From assembly GCF_000159995.1 (NCBI RefSeq), contig NZ_GG700642.1, positions 1,355,742-1,419,741 of the forward strand: DNA of 64,000 nucleotides. The letters are read 5' to 3'. The DNA comes from Alloprevotella tannerae ATCC 51259 (GTDB lineage: Bacteria > Bacteroidota > Bacteroidia > Bacteroidales > Bacteroidaceae). Numbering within the stretch: position 1 is the stretch's first letter; the number at the start of each line of letters is the position of its first letter. The position numbers and the translations under genes are program-made. A model generated the notes under the pieces. It saw only the letters and a list, made by a program, of their open reading frames with translations, ran no database searches and had not been told where the DNA came from. This document shows, piece after piece, positions 22,610 through 32,598 of this stretch.

Positions 22610-23851
22610 ATGAAGTTGCTACATACGGCCGATTGGCATTTGGGCAATGCCTTCTACGGTTATGATCGCGAAGCCGAATTTAAGCACTACCTTGCTTGGT
22701 TGCGGCAGACGCTTGCGGAGCAGCAGCCCGACGTCTTGCTCATTGCCGGCGACGTCTTCGATCATCCCAATCCTTCGGCCGAGGCCGAAAAGATGTTTTT
22801 CCGCTTTCTCTGCACGGCAGCCGAGGAGGTGAGCGGACTGCAAATCGTTGTGATTGCCGGCAACCACGATTCCGGCGCACGCCTCGAAGCACCGGCCGGC
22901 TTGTTGTATCTTCATAATATATATGTGCGCGGCACGATCGAACGCCTGCCCGACGGCACGCCCGATTTCGACCGCCTGATTCTCCCTTTGAGTCGGCGCG
23001 ACAATAATGAGGCGGAAATCGTTTGCTTTGCTGTACCTTATCTGCGTTCCGGCGATTATCCGGCCGGAATGACACAGGAAGAAGGCCTGCACTATTATTT
23101 TGAGCAGCTATGGAAGCACCTGCGCAAGAGCGACTTCCGAGGCCTACCCGTTATTCCCTTAGCCCATTATTATGCGGCCGATGCCCGCTTGAGCGAGACG
23201 GAGCACAGCGAGCGCCTTGTCGTTGGCGGGCAAGACCGCGTCGAAGGCGACGTAGCCGGTCGCGATGCGGCATATATCGCTTTAGGCCACATTCATCGGG
23301 CGCAGGAGGTGCGCAAACGCACCTTTTATGCCGGCAGTATACTGCCTATGTCCTTTTCGGAAAAATATTATGACCACGGCGCCCAACTCATAGAGCTTGA
23401 TGAGGAAGGACGGGCCGGCGTATCTCGACTCACTTACACGCCCTTACGCCAATTGAAGTCAATCCCTGAAAAGGGCGCAGCATCGGCCGGCGAGGTTTTG
23501 GAACTCATCAGTCGCTTGCCGCGTCGAGAAAAAGATGATGAAGGGCTCGGCTGGCCTTATCTCGAACTTCGCGTAAAAGAAGAGCAGCCAGAACCGCAGT
23601 TTTTACACGATGTCACGACGGCCTTGCAGACCAAAGCCGTACGCTTCTGCCGCATTCTGCGCGAGCAGCCCGAAGTGACCGGTACTGAGCGCTCGATGCC
23701 CGACGTTGTCAACGTAACCACCACGACGCCGCTCGAATTGGCCCAACAAGTTTTTCAAGATAAATACGGTAAGCCCCTTCCCGAAGCTTTACAAACGCGC
23801 TTCGCAGAGGCTGCCGAAGACGTCATTACCGATCGCCACGCTGATCAATAA
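22610..23851 (+). CDS. sbcD: Exonuclease SbcCD subunit D
   Basis: The Mre11-type nuclease subunit that, with SbcC, cuts DNA hairpins and palindromes and trims ends. It has 413 residues. The calcineurin-like metal-site motifs are in order: ADWHLG (Asp8, His10), IAGDVFDH, VVIAGNHDSGAR, and GHIHRAQ later, followed by GSILPMSFSEKYYDHGAQLIEL, typical of SbcD. The C-terminal capping domain is present. It is followed after 36 bp by sbcC, the usual order. It lies within a segment rich in long palindromes, the substrates of this enzyme. Confidence 0.94.
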   Translation: MKLLHTADWHLGNAFYGYDREAEFKHYLAWLRQTLAEQQPDVLLIAGDVFDHPNPSAEAEKMFFRFLCTAAEEVSGLQIVVIAGNHDSGARLEAPAGLLYLHNIYVRGTIERLPDGTPDFDRLILPLSRRDNNEAEIVCFAVPYLRSGDYPAGMTQEEGLHYYFEQLWKHLRKSDFRGLPVIPLAHYYAADARLSETEHSERLVVGGQDRVEGDVAGRDAAYIALGHIHRAQEVRKRTFYAGSILPMSFSEKYYDHGAQLIELDEEGRAGVSRLTYTPLRQLKSIPEKGAASAGEVLELISRLPRREKDDEGLGWPYLELRVKEEQPEPQFLHDVTTALQTKAVRFCRILREQPEVTGTERSMPDVVNVTTTTPLELAQQVFQDKYGKPLPEALQTRFAEAAEDVITDRHADQ

Positions 23852-23887
23852 GATTATTGCCGACAATATCACTACTTGCAGACTACG

Positions 23888-26800
23888 ATGAAAATAGATA
23901 AAGTAACGCTCAACAATCTGACTTCCTTTGAAGGCCTTCAGACGATAGACTTTACCACAGAGCCTTTGCGCTCAGCCGGACTCTTTGCCATCACAGGCGA
24001 TACGGGAGCGGGTAAGTCTACACTGCTCGACGCCATTTGCTTGGCCCTCTACGGGCGAGCGCCTCGTTTGGACGGCGTGGAAAAGATGAACAGCGAAGCC
24101 CTTGCGACGGATTCTACCGTCAAAGGCATTCAGACTGACGACGTTCGCAACATTATGCGCCGCGGACAAAAGGAGGCTTCCGCTCTTGTCGAATTTTCTA
24201 CCCCCGACGGCGCTCGCTACGAAGCCGAGTGGTCTTGCCGCAAAAAGCGGACGGGCAATTATGATACCGTGGCGCGTTCCTTTCGCCAAATTGCCCCGAA
24301 AAAGAAAAGCTTCGATGGGCGCAACGCAGAGATCCAAGAAGAAATCAACCGCGTAGTCGGTTTAGATTATATGCAGTTCTCACGCACCGTTATGCTGGCT
24401 CAAAATAGTTTCGCCTCCTTCCTCAAAGCGTGCAAAGAAGAAAAGTCGGCTTTACTCGAGAAGCTGACGGGCACGGAAATCTACGGCCGTATCTCGATGC
24501 GTATCCACGAGAAAGCGGCCGCAGCTACTGCCCGCGTCAAAACAGAAGAAAGCCACATCGAAGGCATTCTGCATAATCGGCTCACGCCTGAAGAATTGGA
24601 AGATCTGGAGACCGACGTGAACCGCCTGACCTTGTCTGAAAAACAATTGTGCAGTGAGCAGGAGATGGTAAAGTCGCAAATCAATTGGTTGGTCGACTTT
24701 GCTGCGGCAGAGGCTAAGGTCAAGCAACTCGAAGAGGCTGATCTCCAAGCGCGGCGAGCCAGAGAGGCGATGCGCACAGACCAGTTGCGTCTGCGTCGTT
24801 TTGATGAATTGCAACCCGTGCAGCAACTCTATCGCGACATCGTTCTGCGTCGTTCTGACGTGGACCAATTGCAGCGGCAAGGTGAGGCGCTGTATGGCGA
24901 ACGCACAGAAGCAAAGAAGACGGTACAAGCCGCTTCGGCGGCTCTCGATACGGCCCGCGAACAGGAGGCAGCCGCTTTAGCGCAACTGCAGCAACAATTG
25001 CCCGGCATCAATCGCGGACGCCAACTCAGTGGAGAGATTACCGGTAAAGAGGAGACCATCAAGCGCTTGGAGCATCGTAAGACGCAGGCCGAAGTGCAGC
25101 TGCATCGGCAATGTGAAGCTCACGCCGCCAAACTGGCGACCATTGAGATGGAGCATAAGGAGGAACAGGAACTGCAAGTGAGGTATCAGGCGCTCTCTAC
25201 GCACCGCGTGATGTTTGATAAGATTGAGTTGATCAAGGACAAACTCAATTCTTTCGACAGCGAGACTGCGCAGCACGCGGAGAACCTCAATGCGACAGAG
25301 AAGTTGCAGCGCATTTTGAGGGATATTTCCGGCAAACTTGAAGAGACAGAAAAGGAACAGAACGAAAAAGAGTCCGCGCTCAGTGTGCAAAAGAGCGAAT
25401 TGCTAATGCACCGTCAGGCGAATAAGGGTTTGAACGGCGCACAACTCCAGCAAAAATTGGCAGAAGAAAGCAATCGGGCCAATGGTTTGCGCCACGCGGC
25501 GCGTTTATGGACGCGTATCGCTAATGGCTATGAGGAGTTAGATGAGCGGCGAGCTAAGATTGCCCGTGATGCGACAAACCTCGACCAGCTTAAGAAGTCT
25601 TTGGAGCGATTGGAGACCGAGGCCGCCACAGCACACGATTTGCGAGAGCGCCGCCGACAAGCTTATATCTTGAGCAATAGTGAGAACATCGAAATCTTGC
25701 GCCACGACTTGCGCGAAGGGGCGCCTTGTCCCGTTTGCGGCGCGACGCATCACCCTTATCATACGGAGACGGAGCGCGAATTGGGTGAATTGATATCCAA
25801 TTTGGGAACCGATTATAATGAGGCCTGCGATTTGGCCGACGCCAAACTCCGCCAATTAGATGACTTGCGCCTGCAAATGGCGCGGGCGGAGAGCGAACTG
25901 ACTTTGGAGCGCAATTACTTTGCTTCCTTAGAAGCCAAGCAAAAGGCTGATGAGGAGGAATGGCAGACTTTTGCTGCGCTCGACAATTCTTTTAAAGATT
26001 GCTCGCCAACGGTCAATCGGCAGGCACGCACAATGATGATAGAACTGCTCTTGGAGAATACGCAGCGAGCGGCTGAAGAAGATGACGTCACGCTCAAGAC
26101 TTTCAACTTCCACCAAGGCTTTATCGACCGCCTGACGATAGAAGTGGAGCGCTTAGAGAATCAAGTGCGCGAAACGGCAAGCCGACTTGGCGCACTCAAA
26201 ACGGAGCGGCAGGTGCGTATGGGCTCTTTAGAAGATGTGCAGGCGCGTTTGCGTAAATCCGAGCGTACAACGGAGGCGCTCTATGTCGATCTTGATGAAA
26301 TAATCACGCTGTCGGGCTGGTTCTCGGAGTGGAAACACAATGCCGAAAATTTCCGTCGCCGCATCGTGAGTCTCTATGACGAATGGCTCTATACGACGAA
26401 CAAGCTCGAAGAAAAGGCGCAGCGCACTTTCCAGTTGGGCGAGGAGTTGAAAAGCGTGGAAGAAGCCGAGGCAGAAGCCAACCGCCAATTGGAAGATACG
26501 GTCAACGAACTCTCTATGCAGCGCAACGAATTGTCGGATATGCAGGAGGAGATGCGTAGGCTTGTGGGCAAGGACACGCCGGCCGAATTGGAGGCCCGCC
26601 TCAACGCATTTATTCGCAAGACGCAGCAAGAAACGCAAACTTGCATTGCACGATTGGCCGAAGCCAACGACCGTTTGAACCGCTTGGATGGGCGACACGA
26701 AAACGTAGAACAGGCGCTTGAGGCCGGCCGCCAAGAATACAACCGCAAGAGTTCGGAGATGGACTTGTGGATTCTGAAGTTCAACGGCACGCATACGCCG

Positions 26801-27646
26801 ACGCAATTTAGCGAGATGGAAATACTCTTCACGGACACCACCGATTGGAATGCGATCCGCGCCGAAATAGCCCGTCGCGATGAAGCCTGCCTCTTGGCGG
26901 CCCATAATGCCGACAAGGCGCGTGAGGATTTTATACGACTCAAAGCGCTTCCCGGACACCCTTCAGGAGAGGGAGAAGAAAGTCCCGAGGCCTTGCAAGC
27001 GCACTTGCAAGATTTGCAGCAGCGCGACGAAACCTTGTCTGCCGAACTCCTACAATTGCAGTCGCGCCTCAAGGCTCATTATGATAGTGAAGCGGCCGCC
27101 GCAAAGCGCCACGAGGCCTTGCGCCAACTGGAAGAAGATGCGACCGAATGGGGTCGCTTAGACGATCTCTTAGGAAGCAGTACGGGTAAGAAATTCCGCG
27201 AATTGGCGCAAAGTTATACCTTCCGCTTGCTCGTAGCGCAGGCCAACCATCACCTATCTCACCTATCAGCGCGCTACCGCTTGGTCAACATTCCGGGCAC
27301 ACTCACGCTGGAGATCGAAGATCGCGATATGTTTGACGAACGTCGTTACGTTTCCTCACTTTCGGGCGGCGAAACCTTTGTCGTCTGTTTGGCTTTGGCC
27401 TTGGGCTTGGCTTCGCTGTCGGCGCACAATTTATCTATCGGCAGCTTGTTTATAGATGAGGGCTTCGGCAATCTTGATCAGGCTTCGCTCAACTTAGTGA
27501 TGGAAGCTTTGAGCAATCTTGAGACGATAGAAGGGCGAAAAGTAGGCGTCATTAGTCACACAGATCAAATCCGCCGGCAGATTTCGCCGCAAATACAAGT
27601 GCGCAAACTCCCCGTCGGCGGCCGTAGCGAAATTGTAGTAGTCTGA
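23888..27646 (+). CDS. sbcC: Exonuclease SbcCD subunit C (SMC/Rad50-type ATPase)
   Basis: A 1252-residue ATPase that holds and feeds DNA to SbcD. The start at 23888 gives MKIDKVTLNNLTSFEG, the usual SbcC N-terminus; the TTG at 23876 is not needed. The Walker A loop is GDTGAGKS (37-44, Lys43). Long coiled coils flank the zinc hook CPVC (614-617), exactly midway as in Rad50. The C-terminal half-site has LSGGETFVVCLALALGL (ABC signature) and LFIDEGFGNLD (Walker B and D-loop). All functional parts are present. Co-transcribed with sbcD. Confidence 0.95.
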   Translation: MKIDKVTLNNLTSFEGLQTIDFTTEPLRSAGLFAITGDTGAGKSTLLDAICLALYGRAPRLDGVEKMNSEALATDSTVKGIQTDDVRNIMRRGQKEASALVEFSTPDGARYEAEWSCRKKRTGNYDTVARSFRQIAPKKKSFDGRNAEIQEEINRVVGLDYMQFSRTVMLAQNSFASFLKACKEEKSALLEKLTGTEIYGRISMRIHEKAAAATARVKTEESHIEGILHNRLTPEELEDLETDVNRLTLSEKQLCSEQEMVKSQINWLVDFAAAEAKVKQLEEADLQARRAREAMRTDQLRLRRFDELQPVQQLYRDIVLRRSDVDQLQRQGEALYGERTEAKKTVQAASAALDTAREQEAAALAQLQQQLPGINRGRQLSGEITGKEETIKRLEHRKTQAEVQLHRQCEAHAAKLATIEMEHKEEQELQVRYQALSTHRVMFDKIELIKDKLNSFDSETAQHAENLNATEKLQRILRDISGKLEETEKEQNEKESALSVQKSELLMHRQANKGLNGAQLQQKLAEESNRANGLRHAARLWTRIANGYEELDERRAKIARDATNLDQLKKSLERLETEAATAHDLRERRRQAYILSNSENIEILRHDLREGAPCPVCGATHHPYHTETERELGELISNLGTDYNEACDLADAKLRQLDDLRLQMARAESELTLERNYFASLEAKQKADEEEWQTFAALDNSFKDCSPTVNRQARTMMIELLLENTQRAAEEDDVTLKTFNFHQGFIDRLTIEVERLENQVRETASRLGALKTERQVRMGSLEDVQARLRKSERTTEALYVDLDEIITLSGWFSEWKHNAENFRRRIVSLYDEWLYTTNKLEEKAQRTFQLGEELKSVEEAEAEANRQLEDTVNELSMQRNELSDMQEEMRRLVGKDTPAELEARLNAFIRKTQQETQTCIARLAEANDRLNRLDGRHENVEQALEAGRQEYNRKSSEMDLWILKFNGTHTPTQFSEMEILFTDTTDWNAIRAEIARRDEACLLAAHNADKAREDFIRLKALPGHPSGEGEESPEALQAHLQDLQQRDETLSAELLQLQSRLKAHYDSEAAAAKRHEALRQLEEDATEWGRLDDLLGSSTGKKFRELAQSYTFRLLVAQANHHLSHLSARYRLVNIPGTLTLEIEDRDMFDERRYVSSLSGGETFVVCLALALGLASLSAHNLSIGSLFIDEGFGNLDQASLNLVMEALSNLETIEGRKVGVISHTDQIRRQISPQIQVRKLPVGGRSEIVVV

Positions 27647-27757
27647 CTGGGCCTCCGCCTTGTGCAGTTAGTTACGGCAAGCGTCCAATTTTCCAACTCT
27701 TCCGCCTAACTTTTCCACAAGTACACCCGCAAATAACCTCATCGGGTTCATTTTTTA

Positions 27758-27800
27758 GTTAGGCAGGGTTAAAGCGAGTACCGCTTTAACCCTGCCTAAC
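27758..27800. repeat. Perfect 19-bp-arm palindrome abutting an IS end
   Basis: GTTAGGCAGGGTTAAAGCG (27758-27776), loop AGTAC, then its exact reverse complement (27782-27800). The next base starts the IS982-type end. Its core (GCAGGGTTAAAG) resembles the inner stem of palindromic units at 31189-31290 and 33489-33587. No T-run follows. Confidence 0.9.
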
Positions 27801-27880
27801 ATAACGTGAGTTCGACGAATTTAGAACAACGTAAGTTGTGTGTCCAAAGTTCTATTGAGATTGATGCACGGCTTCTTTGG
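27801..27880 (-). mobile_element. IS982-family end fragment
   Basis: About 80 bp matching 29596-29676 with few differences, including the terminal ATAACGTGAGTTCGACGAATT and the codons for the last transposase residues. It is a solo end left by a deletion or by a later IS3-type insertion. Confidence 0.8.
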
Positions 27881-28071
27881 AAAATGCTATCGATGGGTGG
27901 GTGAAATACTATAATGAGAGGAGGTTTCATGAATCGTTGGATAATCTTACACCTAGAGACGTATATTTAGAGCAAGGGGAGAAAATCAAAAAGATAAGAG
28001 AAATAATAAAGCAAAATTCAATCAACAAAAGAATTTTTGATAATAAAACAATGAAATATCAGAGTAAATAA
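27880..28071 (+). pseudogene. IS3-family transposase C-terminal remnant
   Basis: About 60 codons matching the end of the integrase (rve) domain of IS3/IS150-group transposases: WVKYYNERRFHESLDNLTPRDVY. The catalytic core and the whole N-terminus are missing, so it cannot be active. The upstream junction falls inside the IS982 end fragment, at about 27880. Any apparent TTG start at 27877 is fortuitous. Confidence 0.85.
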
Positions 28072-28126
28072 CTAGATTTGCAGTTGTGCACTTTTGTTTG
28101 ACAACGTACACTAAAACATTACAATC

Positions 28127-29587
28127 ATGAAAAGAATAATACTTTTATTGCTACCTTTTGTATTGTTCTGTTCACACAAAGTGTATGGACAAGACAATTA
28201 CTTCGATGCACACGTGAGCAAGTATGGACAACTGGAACAAGTTCTGGGCGACAAGTGGAACACGATAGACTCTTTGATTGTGTACGGTCCCATCAATGAA
28301 GCAGATTTTACAACCATGTGGAAATGTAGCTTTGAAGGGAAACTTACTGTGCTGAACTTGGAGCATGCGCAGATAGAAAACAATAAGATACCTACGCGTG
28401 CACTTTATAAGGTTGATAGGCAGTTCGTTGATGACCCGAGGGCGTATCAGGGGGTGATTTACCTCCCACTCCGCCGCATCATTCTTCCTGAGGGAATTCA
28501 GGAAATAGGAGACTTTGCTTTCTCGCGAATGAAATTGGAACAAATAAACCTTCCCAAAAGCCTAAGAAAATTCGGACGCTCTTCTTTCTCGAATTGTCAT
28601 TGGTTGAGTACCGACCCATTGGTTATTCCGGAAGGGGTTACGTCTATTCCACTACAATGCTTTGTAAATTGCCAATGCTTCAAGAAATTAGTGTTGCCCT
28701 CTACACTTAAAACCATCGAAGGCGCAGCTTTCTATAACACGAGAGTGGAAGAGGCAAACTTCCCGGAGGGATTGGAGTATATCAAAGGATTTGCTTTTGA
28801 GGGTTCTGACTTAAAAAAAGCAATATTACCAAGTACCCTTAAAGAATTGTCCGAATATACCTTTTCACTGTGTCTCAAATTGCAAGAGATTAAAATCCCA
28901 GAAAGTGTCACCACTATACCCAATGCTTTTGCGTATGATTGCCCTTTATTGGAAAAAGTGAATATACCAAGGGGTGTAACAGTAATAGAAGCCTATGCTT
29001 TCGGAAGTAACGTAATGCTTAAACCAATTGACTTGCCTGAAGGTTTGAAGCGTATAGAAAACGATGCTTTTTATTATTGTGCAGTTGACTCTATTATTTT
29101 CCCTGCTTCGTTGGAATACTTGGGTGGAGGGAGCTGTGCTTGTTGGAAATATGTAAAGAAAATATATTCGCTCTCTCCCAACCCTCCTTATTGCTCCGAA
29201 GATATACCCAATCCGGGAGAGGGACCATTTTATGGGTATACTCCAAAGGAAACTCCTCTCTACGTTCCCATTGGCTCGGGAGAAAAATATCGTCAGGCTT
29301 TCGGCTGGAACTATTTCACGAACATCATTGAGACGGACAAGTTCCCAACAGGAATAGTGGTGCCTAAGATGGGCAACAGCGAGCAATACAAGGTGTACGG
29401 AAAAGACGGCAAATTGGTCATCGAACTGCCGGGAAGGCTCGCTTCTCCCGTTCGTTACTCTGTTTGCAGCATAGCAGGCGCAACGTTAGCGCAAGGTTAT
29501 CTTACAGCCTCACACACCCTGCAAATGCCATCAAAGGGTATTTATATTGTACGTGTTGGCAATACTGCACACAAAATATTTCTGTAA
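28127..29587 (+). CDS. BspA-like leucine-rich-repeat surface protein
   Basis: A 486-residue exported protein with a signal peptide (residues 1-21, ending VYGQ). From about residue 105 to 350 there are roughly ten LRR_5/BspA-type repeats of about 23 residues: (I/L)-LPEG---IG--AF--(C)--L--(I/V)-(L/I)P. The end (SKGIYIVRVGNTAHKIFL) resembles the C-terminal sorting tails of secreted Bacteroidetes proteins. BspA proteins bind host matrix and other bacteria; that role here is inferred. The gene is more AT-rich than its neighbours and is bracketed by IS sequences, so recent transfer is plausible. A TAGATTTG -7 element lies at 28073-28080. An IS982 element is inserted only 8 bp after the stop. Confidence 0.87.
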   Translation: MKRIILLLLPFVLFCSHKVYGQDNYFDAHVSKYGQLEQVLGDKWNTIDSLIVYGPINEADFTTMWKCSFEGKLTVLNLEHAQIENNKIPTRALYKVDRQFVDDPRAYQGVIYLPLRRIILPEGIQEIGDFAFSRMKLEQINLPKSLRKFGRSSFSNCHWLSTDPLVIPEGVTSIPLQCFVNCQCFKKLVLPSTLKTIEGAAFYNTRVEEANFPEGLEYIKGFAFEGSDLKKAILPSTLKELSEYTFSLCLKLQEIKIPESVTTIPNAFAYDCPLLEKVNIPRGVTVIEAYAFGSNVMLKPIDLPEGLKRIENDAFYYCAVDSIIFPASLEYLGGGSCACWKYVKKIYSLSPNPPYCSEDIPNPGEGPFYGYTPKETPLYVPIGSGEKYRQAFGWNYFTNIIETDKFPTGIVVPKMGNSEQYKVYGKDGKLVIELPGRLASPVRYSVCSIAGATLAQGYLTASHTLQMPSKGIYIVRVGNTAHKIFL

Positions 29588-29595
29588 GCCATTAT

Positions 29596-30650
29596 TATAA
29601 CGTGAGTTCGACGAATTCAGAACAAAGTAAGCTGTGTATCAATGGTCCTTTGTACATTGATGCATGGCTTCTTTGGGAACAAGCAATAGGCAGCAATGGC
29701 ACCTAATAAGTTGACGATGAAATTGTCAAAGCATCTATGCCTGGAGTGCTCCACTTGTGCAATGTTCTTAAGTTCATCATTCACCGTTTCTATAATGGCT
29801 CTTTTTCTGAGTAAAAGTCTGTCTGAAACACTCATTAAAGCTCCTTTCATGTTACTTTTCAATTTGATAATAAGTTGTATTCCGTCAACGAAAAGCCTTT
29901 GAAAGAGGTTCTTGCTGATGTACCCCTTGTCACCGAACAGCCTACCATATATAAAATCTATGAATGCTTTGTACTCCAAAGGCTTACGGTCATCAATATC
30001 TCCCGGCGTTATCATAAAGTTGAGAAGTTCTCCTTTCTCATTGCAAATCAAATGCAACTTGAAACCGAAGAACCAACCCATAGAGCATTTTCCTCTTTGG
30101 GCTATGCCTTTAAAAACTTTGTGAATATGTATTCTCTGGTTTTTGCAGACACGCAATGGTGTACTGTCAACAAAGCTTATGCCCGTGCATTTGTCCAAGA
30201 GGACCTTCTTGATAAACAAGGTTAAGGGGACGGCTACCTCCCTTTCCAATTCTACTAAACGGTTATAAGAAACAACATTGGGAAAGAGATGGCGAAGATG
30301 CTTACATACTTTTTCAAGATAGAAATGTTTAAAGCAGCGATAACCGGAGTCGTGGAAAAGAATCATTATCAGCATAACTTCTGCCTTTGACATCGTGGAA
30401 CTTCGATGATATTTTCTTTTCCCGGTAGGTTTTAGCGCATATTTTGCCGTCATAGCATCAAAAAACTTGCAGAAGTCGTCTGCCATACAAAATATCTCAG
30501 GAGTTTCCTTGAACGAAGTGAAAAATTTTGACTTCGGTGATCATAGCGATTTTTGTTTGTAATTCTATGTATATCAACACCTTAAAATTACAACAAATTT
30601 CGCTAATCACCAAATTTATAGGCACTTATAATTCATCGAACTCACGTTAT
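29596..30650 (-). mobile_element. IS982-family insertion sequence (IS195-like), apparently complete
   Basis: About 1055 bp bounded by inverted ends ATAACGTGAGTTCGAyGAATT (29596 rightward; 30650 leftward). It carries one intact transposase gene. I see no clear target duplication. A solo copy of its end lies at 27801-27880, so the family has moved here at least twice. Confidence 0.88.
29617..30486 (-). CDS. IS982-family transposase
   Basis: An intact 289-residue DDE transposase of normal length for IS982. The N-terminal helix-turn-helix region holds SYNRLVELE; the catalytic triad is Asp107 (FVDSTPLRVC), Asp186 (LFGDKGYIS) and Glu233 (IIETVNDELKN). GWFFGFKLHLI and the HSRHRCFDNFIVNLLGAIAAYCLFPKKP tail are typical of the family. 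No frameshift or stop is seen, so the element may be mobile. Confidence 0.93.
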   Translation of the reverse strand: MADDFCKFFDAMTAKYALKPTGKRKYHRSSTMSKAEVMLIMILFHDSGYRCFKHFYLEKVCKHLRHLFPNVVSYNRLVELEREVAVPLTLFIKKVLLDKCTGISFVDSTPLRVCKNQRIHIHKVFKGIAQRGKCSMGWFFGFKLHLICNEKGELLNFMITPGDIDDRKPLEYKAFIDFIYGRLFGDKGYISKNLFQRLFVDGIQLIIKLKSNMKGALMSVSDRLLLRKRAIIETVNDELKNIAQVEHSRHRCFDNFIVNLLGAIAAYCLFPKKPCINVQRTIDTQLTLF

Positions 30651-30667
30651 ATTTACTACGGCGAGAG

Positions 30668-32190
30668 CTAAAAGACCAACCCTAAGGGGTTGCCCTCTCG
30701 CGACACACTATGGCAGGGTTGTCGCTTTGCTCCAACACCTGCCCTGCCAAAGGACCAAGCCTAAGGGCTTGCCTTTATGTGTTTTACCCTACCGCCCGAT
30801 CTTATAAACTTGCTATGAGGAACGACCGATTGTCCGCCTAAAATCATATAATACCTACCTAACCTCGCCCAAAGACAACCGCATCCCCGTCCAAGATACA
30901 TACCAAAATACCCGATATCATCGATGAAATCGGCAAAAATACCGCATTTTTTCACTCACGAATAACCGCATTGCAACCGGTCGCACCTATGAACGCGCCA
31001 ACTTTCCGCTTAAAATCATATCATTTCTGCGCACTTTCACTTGCCAATAACCCCATTGGGGTTAGTCTTTTGGCAGGGCAGTGTTGACGCTCGGCGTCAA
31101 CGCTACCACGAATAAAGGGTTCAATGACAACCCCGTAGGGTTGGTCTTTCAAAAACACGCCGATTCATACACGCAGCAAACCTTGAAAGACCAACCCTAA
31201 GGGGTTGCAAAACGGCGTGATCCATTAAACAGGGTTAAAGCGCTATGCACTTTAACCCTGCTCTGCCAAAAGACCAAGCCTAAGGGCTTGCTTTGTGTGC
31301 TTTTTATCTCACATGACCAAGTAAACTTGCTGCGGGATATGGCCGATTTCCCGCTTAAAATCATATAATGCCCACACAACCTTGCCCGCCAATACTCCAT
31401 TGCAACCAATGGCAATTATGAATGAGATACTTTTCTGCCTAAAATCACATACTCCCTACGCGACCTCCTCCATAAATAAGCGCATCGCCGCCACCTCGCA
31501 CCTATTCATGCACCCATTTCCCGCCTAAAATCGCATCATTTCCGCACAACTTCACTCGCCACTAACCCCATCGGGGTTAGTCTTTTGGCAGGGCAGCGTT
31601 GACGCATAGCGTCAACGCTGCCACGAATCAAGGGTTTAATGGCAACCCCGTAGGGTTGGTCTTTAAAAAACGCCCCAATTTATATACGCGGCAAACCTTG
31701 AAAGACCAACCCTAAGGGGTTGCCCTCTCGCGACACACTATGGCAGGGTTGTCGCTCCGCTCCAACACCTGCCCTGCCAAATGACCAAGCCTAAGGGCTT
31801 GTCTTTATGTGTTTTACCTTATCGTCCGATCTTATAAACTTACTGTGAGGAACGGCTGATTGTCCGCCTGAAATCATATAATACCTACCTAACCTCGTCC
31901 AAAAACAACTGCATCCCCATCCAAGATACATACCAAAATACCCGATATCATCGATGAAATCGGCAAAAATACCGCATTTTTTCACTCACGAATAACCGCA
32001 TTGCAACCGGTCGCACCTGTGAACGCTCCAACTTTCCGCTTAAAATCAGATCATTTTCGCGCACTTTCACTCGCCATTAACCCCATCGGGGTTAGTCTTT
32101 TGGTAGGGCAGTGTTGACGCACAGCGTCAACGCTGCCACGAATCAAGGGTTTAATGGCAACCCCGTAGGGTTGGTCTTTCAAAAACACGC
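30668..32190. repeat. Right palindromic array, proximal part, including a ~1,030-bp tandem duplication
   Basis: Six units occupy 30674-30771, 31049-31155, 31189-31290, 31564-31667, 31704-31801 and 32079-32181. Two unit types alternate: one with a GGCAGGGTTGTCGC / CCAACACCTGCC core, the other with AACCCCATCGGGGTT ends and a GTTGACGC / GCGTCAAC core. The block 30670-31160 repeats at 31700-32190 with over 90% visible identity, an offset of 1,030 bp. Between units the string CCGC(C/T)TAAAATCATAT recurs. No gene is supported here. Confidence 0.93.
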
Positions 32191-32344
32191 CGTTTTACGA
32201 GTAAAGGGCGCTTCACACTTTTACGAGAACGCGCAAAAAAGTAATCTAAAAACGGAGAAAAAGTTCAAAAAAGCACGGTTTCATCGAAGATTCAGCTACA
32301 AAACAACACCGCCTTATGCACTCCGATTCACTCATCTCCGCACC

Positions 32345-32465
32345 CTCGCCAAACTATCACCTATGATCGTTGAAACTTTCTTATAAGACAATTTTAATTC
32401 TCCTATAAGATCGTTTCAACTTTCACCTAAGAAACTTTTTCCGATCATAGGTGATAGTTTAACCA
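32345..32465. repeat. TAGGAGAATTAAAATT element, copy 2
   Basis: Inverted counterpart of 19790-19905 downstream of HU-like gene 2, with arms AAACTATCACCTATGATCG / CGATCATAGGTGATAGTTT that pair perfectly here. Confidence 0.8.
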
Positions 32466-32514
32466 ATCCCTATCCCTGCGCGACCGAAAAACGGCCCATT
32501 TTTGTCAAAGTACG

Positions 32515-32547
32515 AAAAAACCGCGCTTTCATCGGGTGAAAACGCGG
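32515..32547 (-). terminator. Terminator of HU-like gene 2
   Basis: Minus-strand stem CCGCGTTTTC / GAAAGCGCGG followed by a run of T (AAAAAA at 32515-32520 on the plus strand), as in copy 1. Confidence 0.88.
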
Positions 32548-32598
32548 CCTTTGCTTAATGTAATTTTTTGCCGGCACTACACTGTGCCTCCTCTTCAC

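Noticed and set aside
29587-30660. Target-site duplication of the IS982 element
   Set aside because: Flanks TTATT and ATTTAC share only AT-rich composition; no direct repeat of the expected length is convincing.
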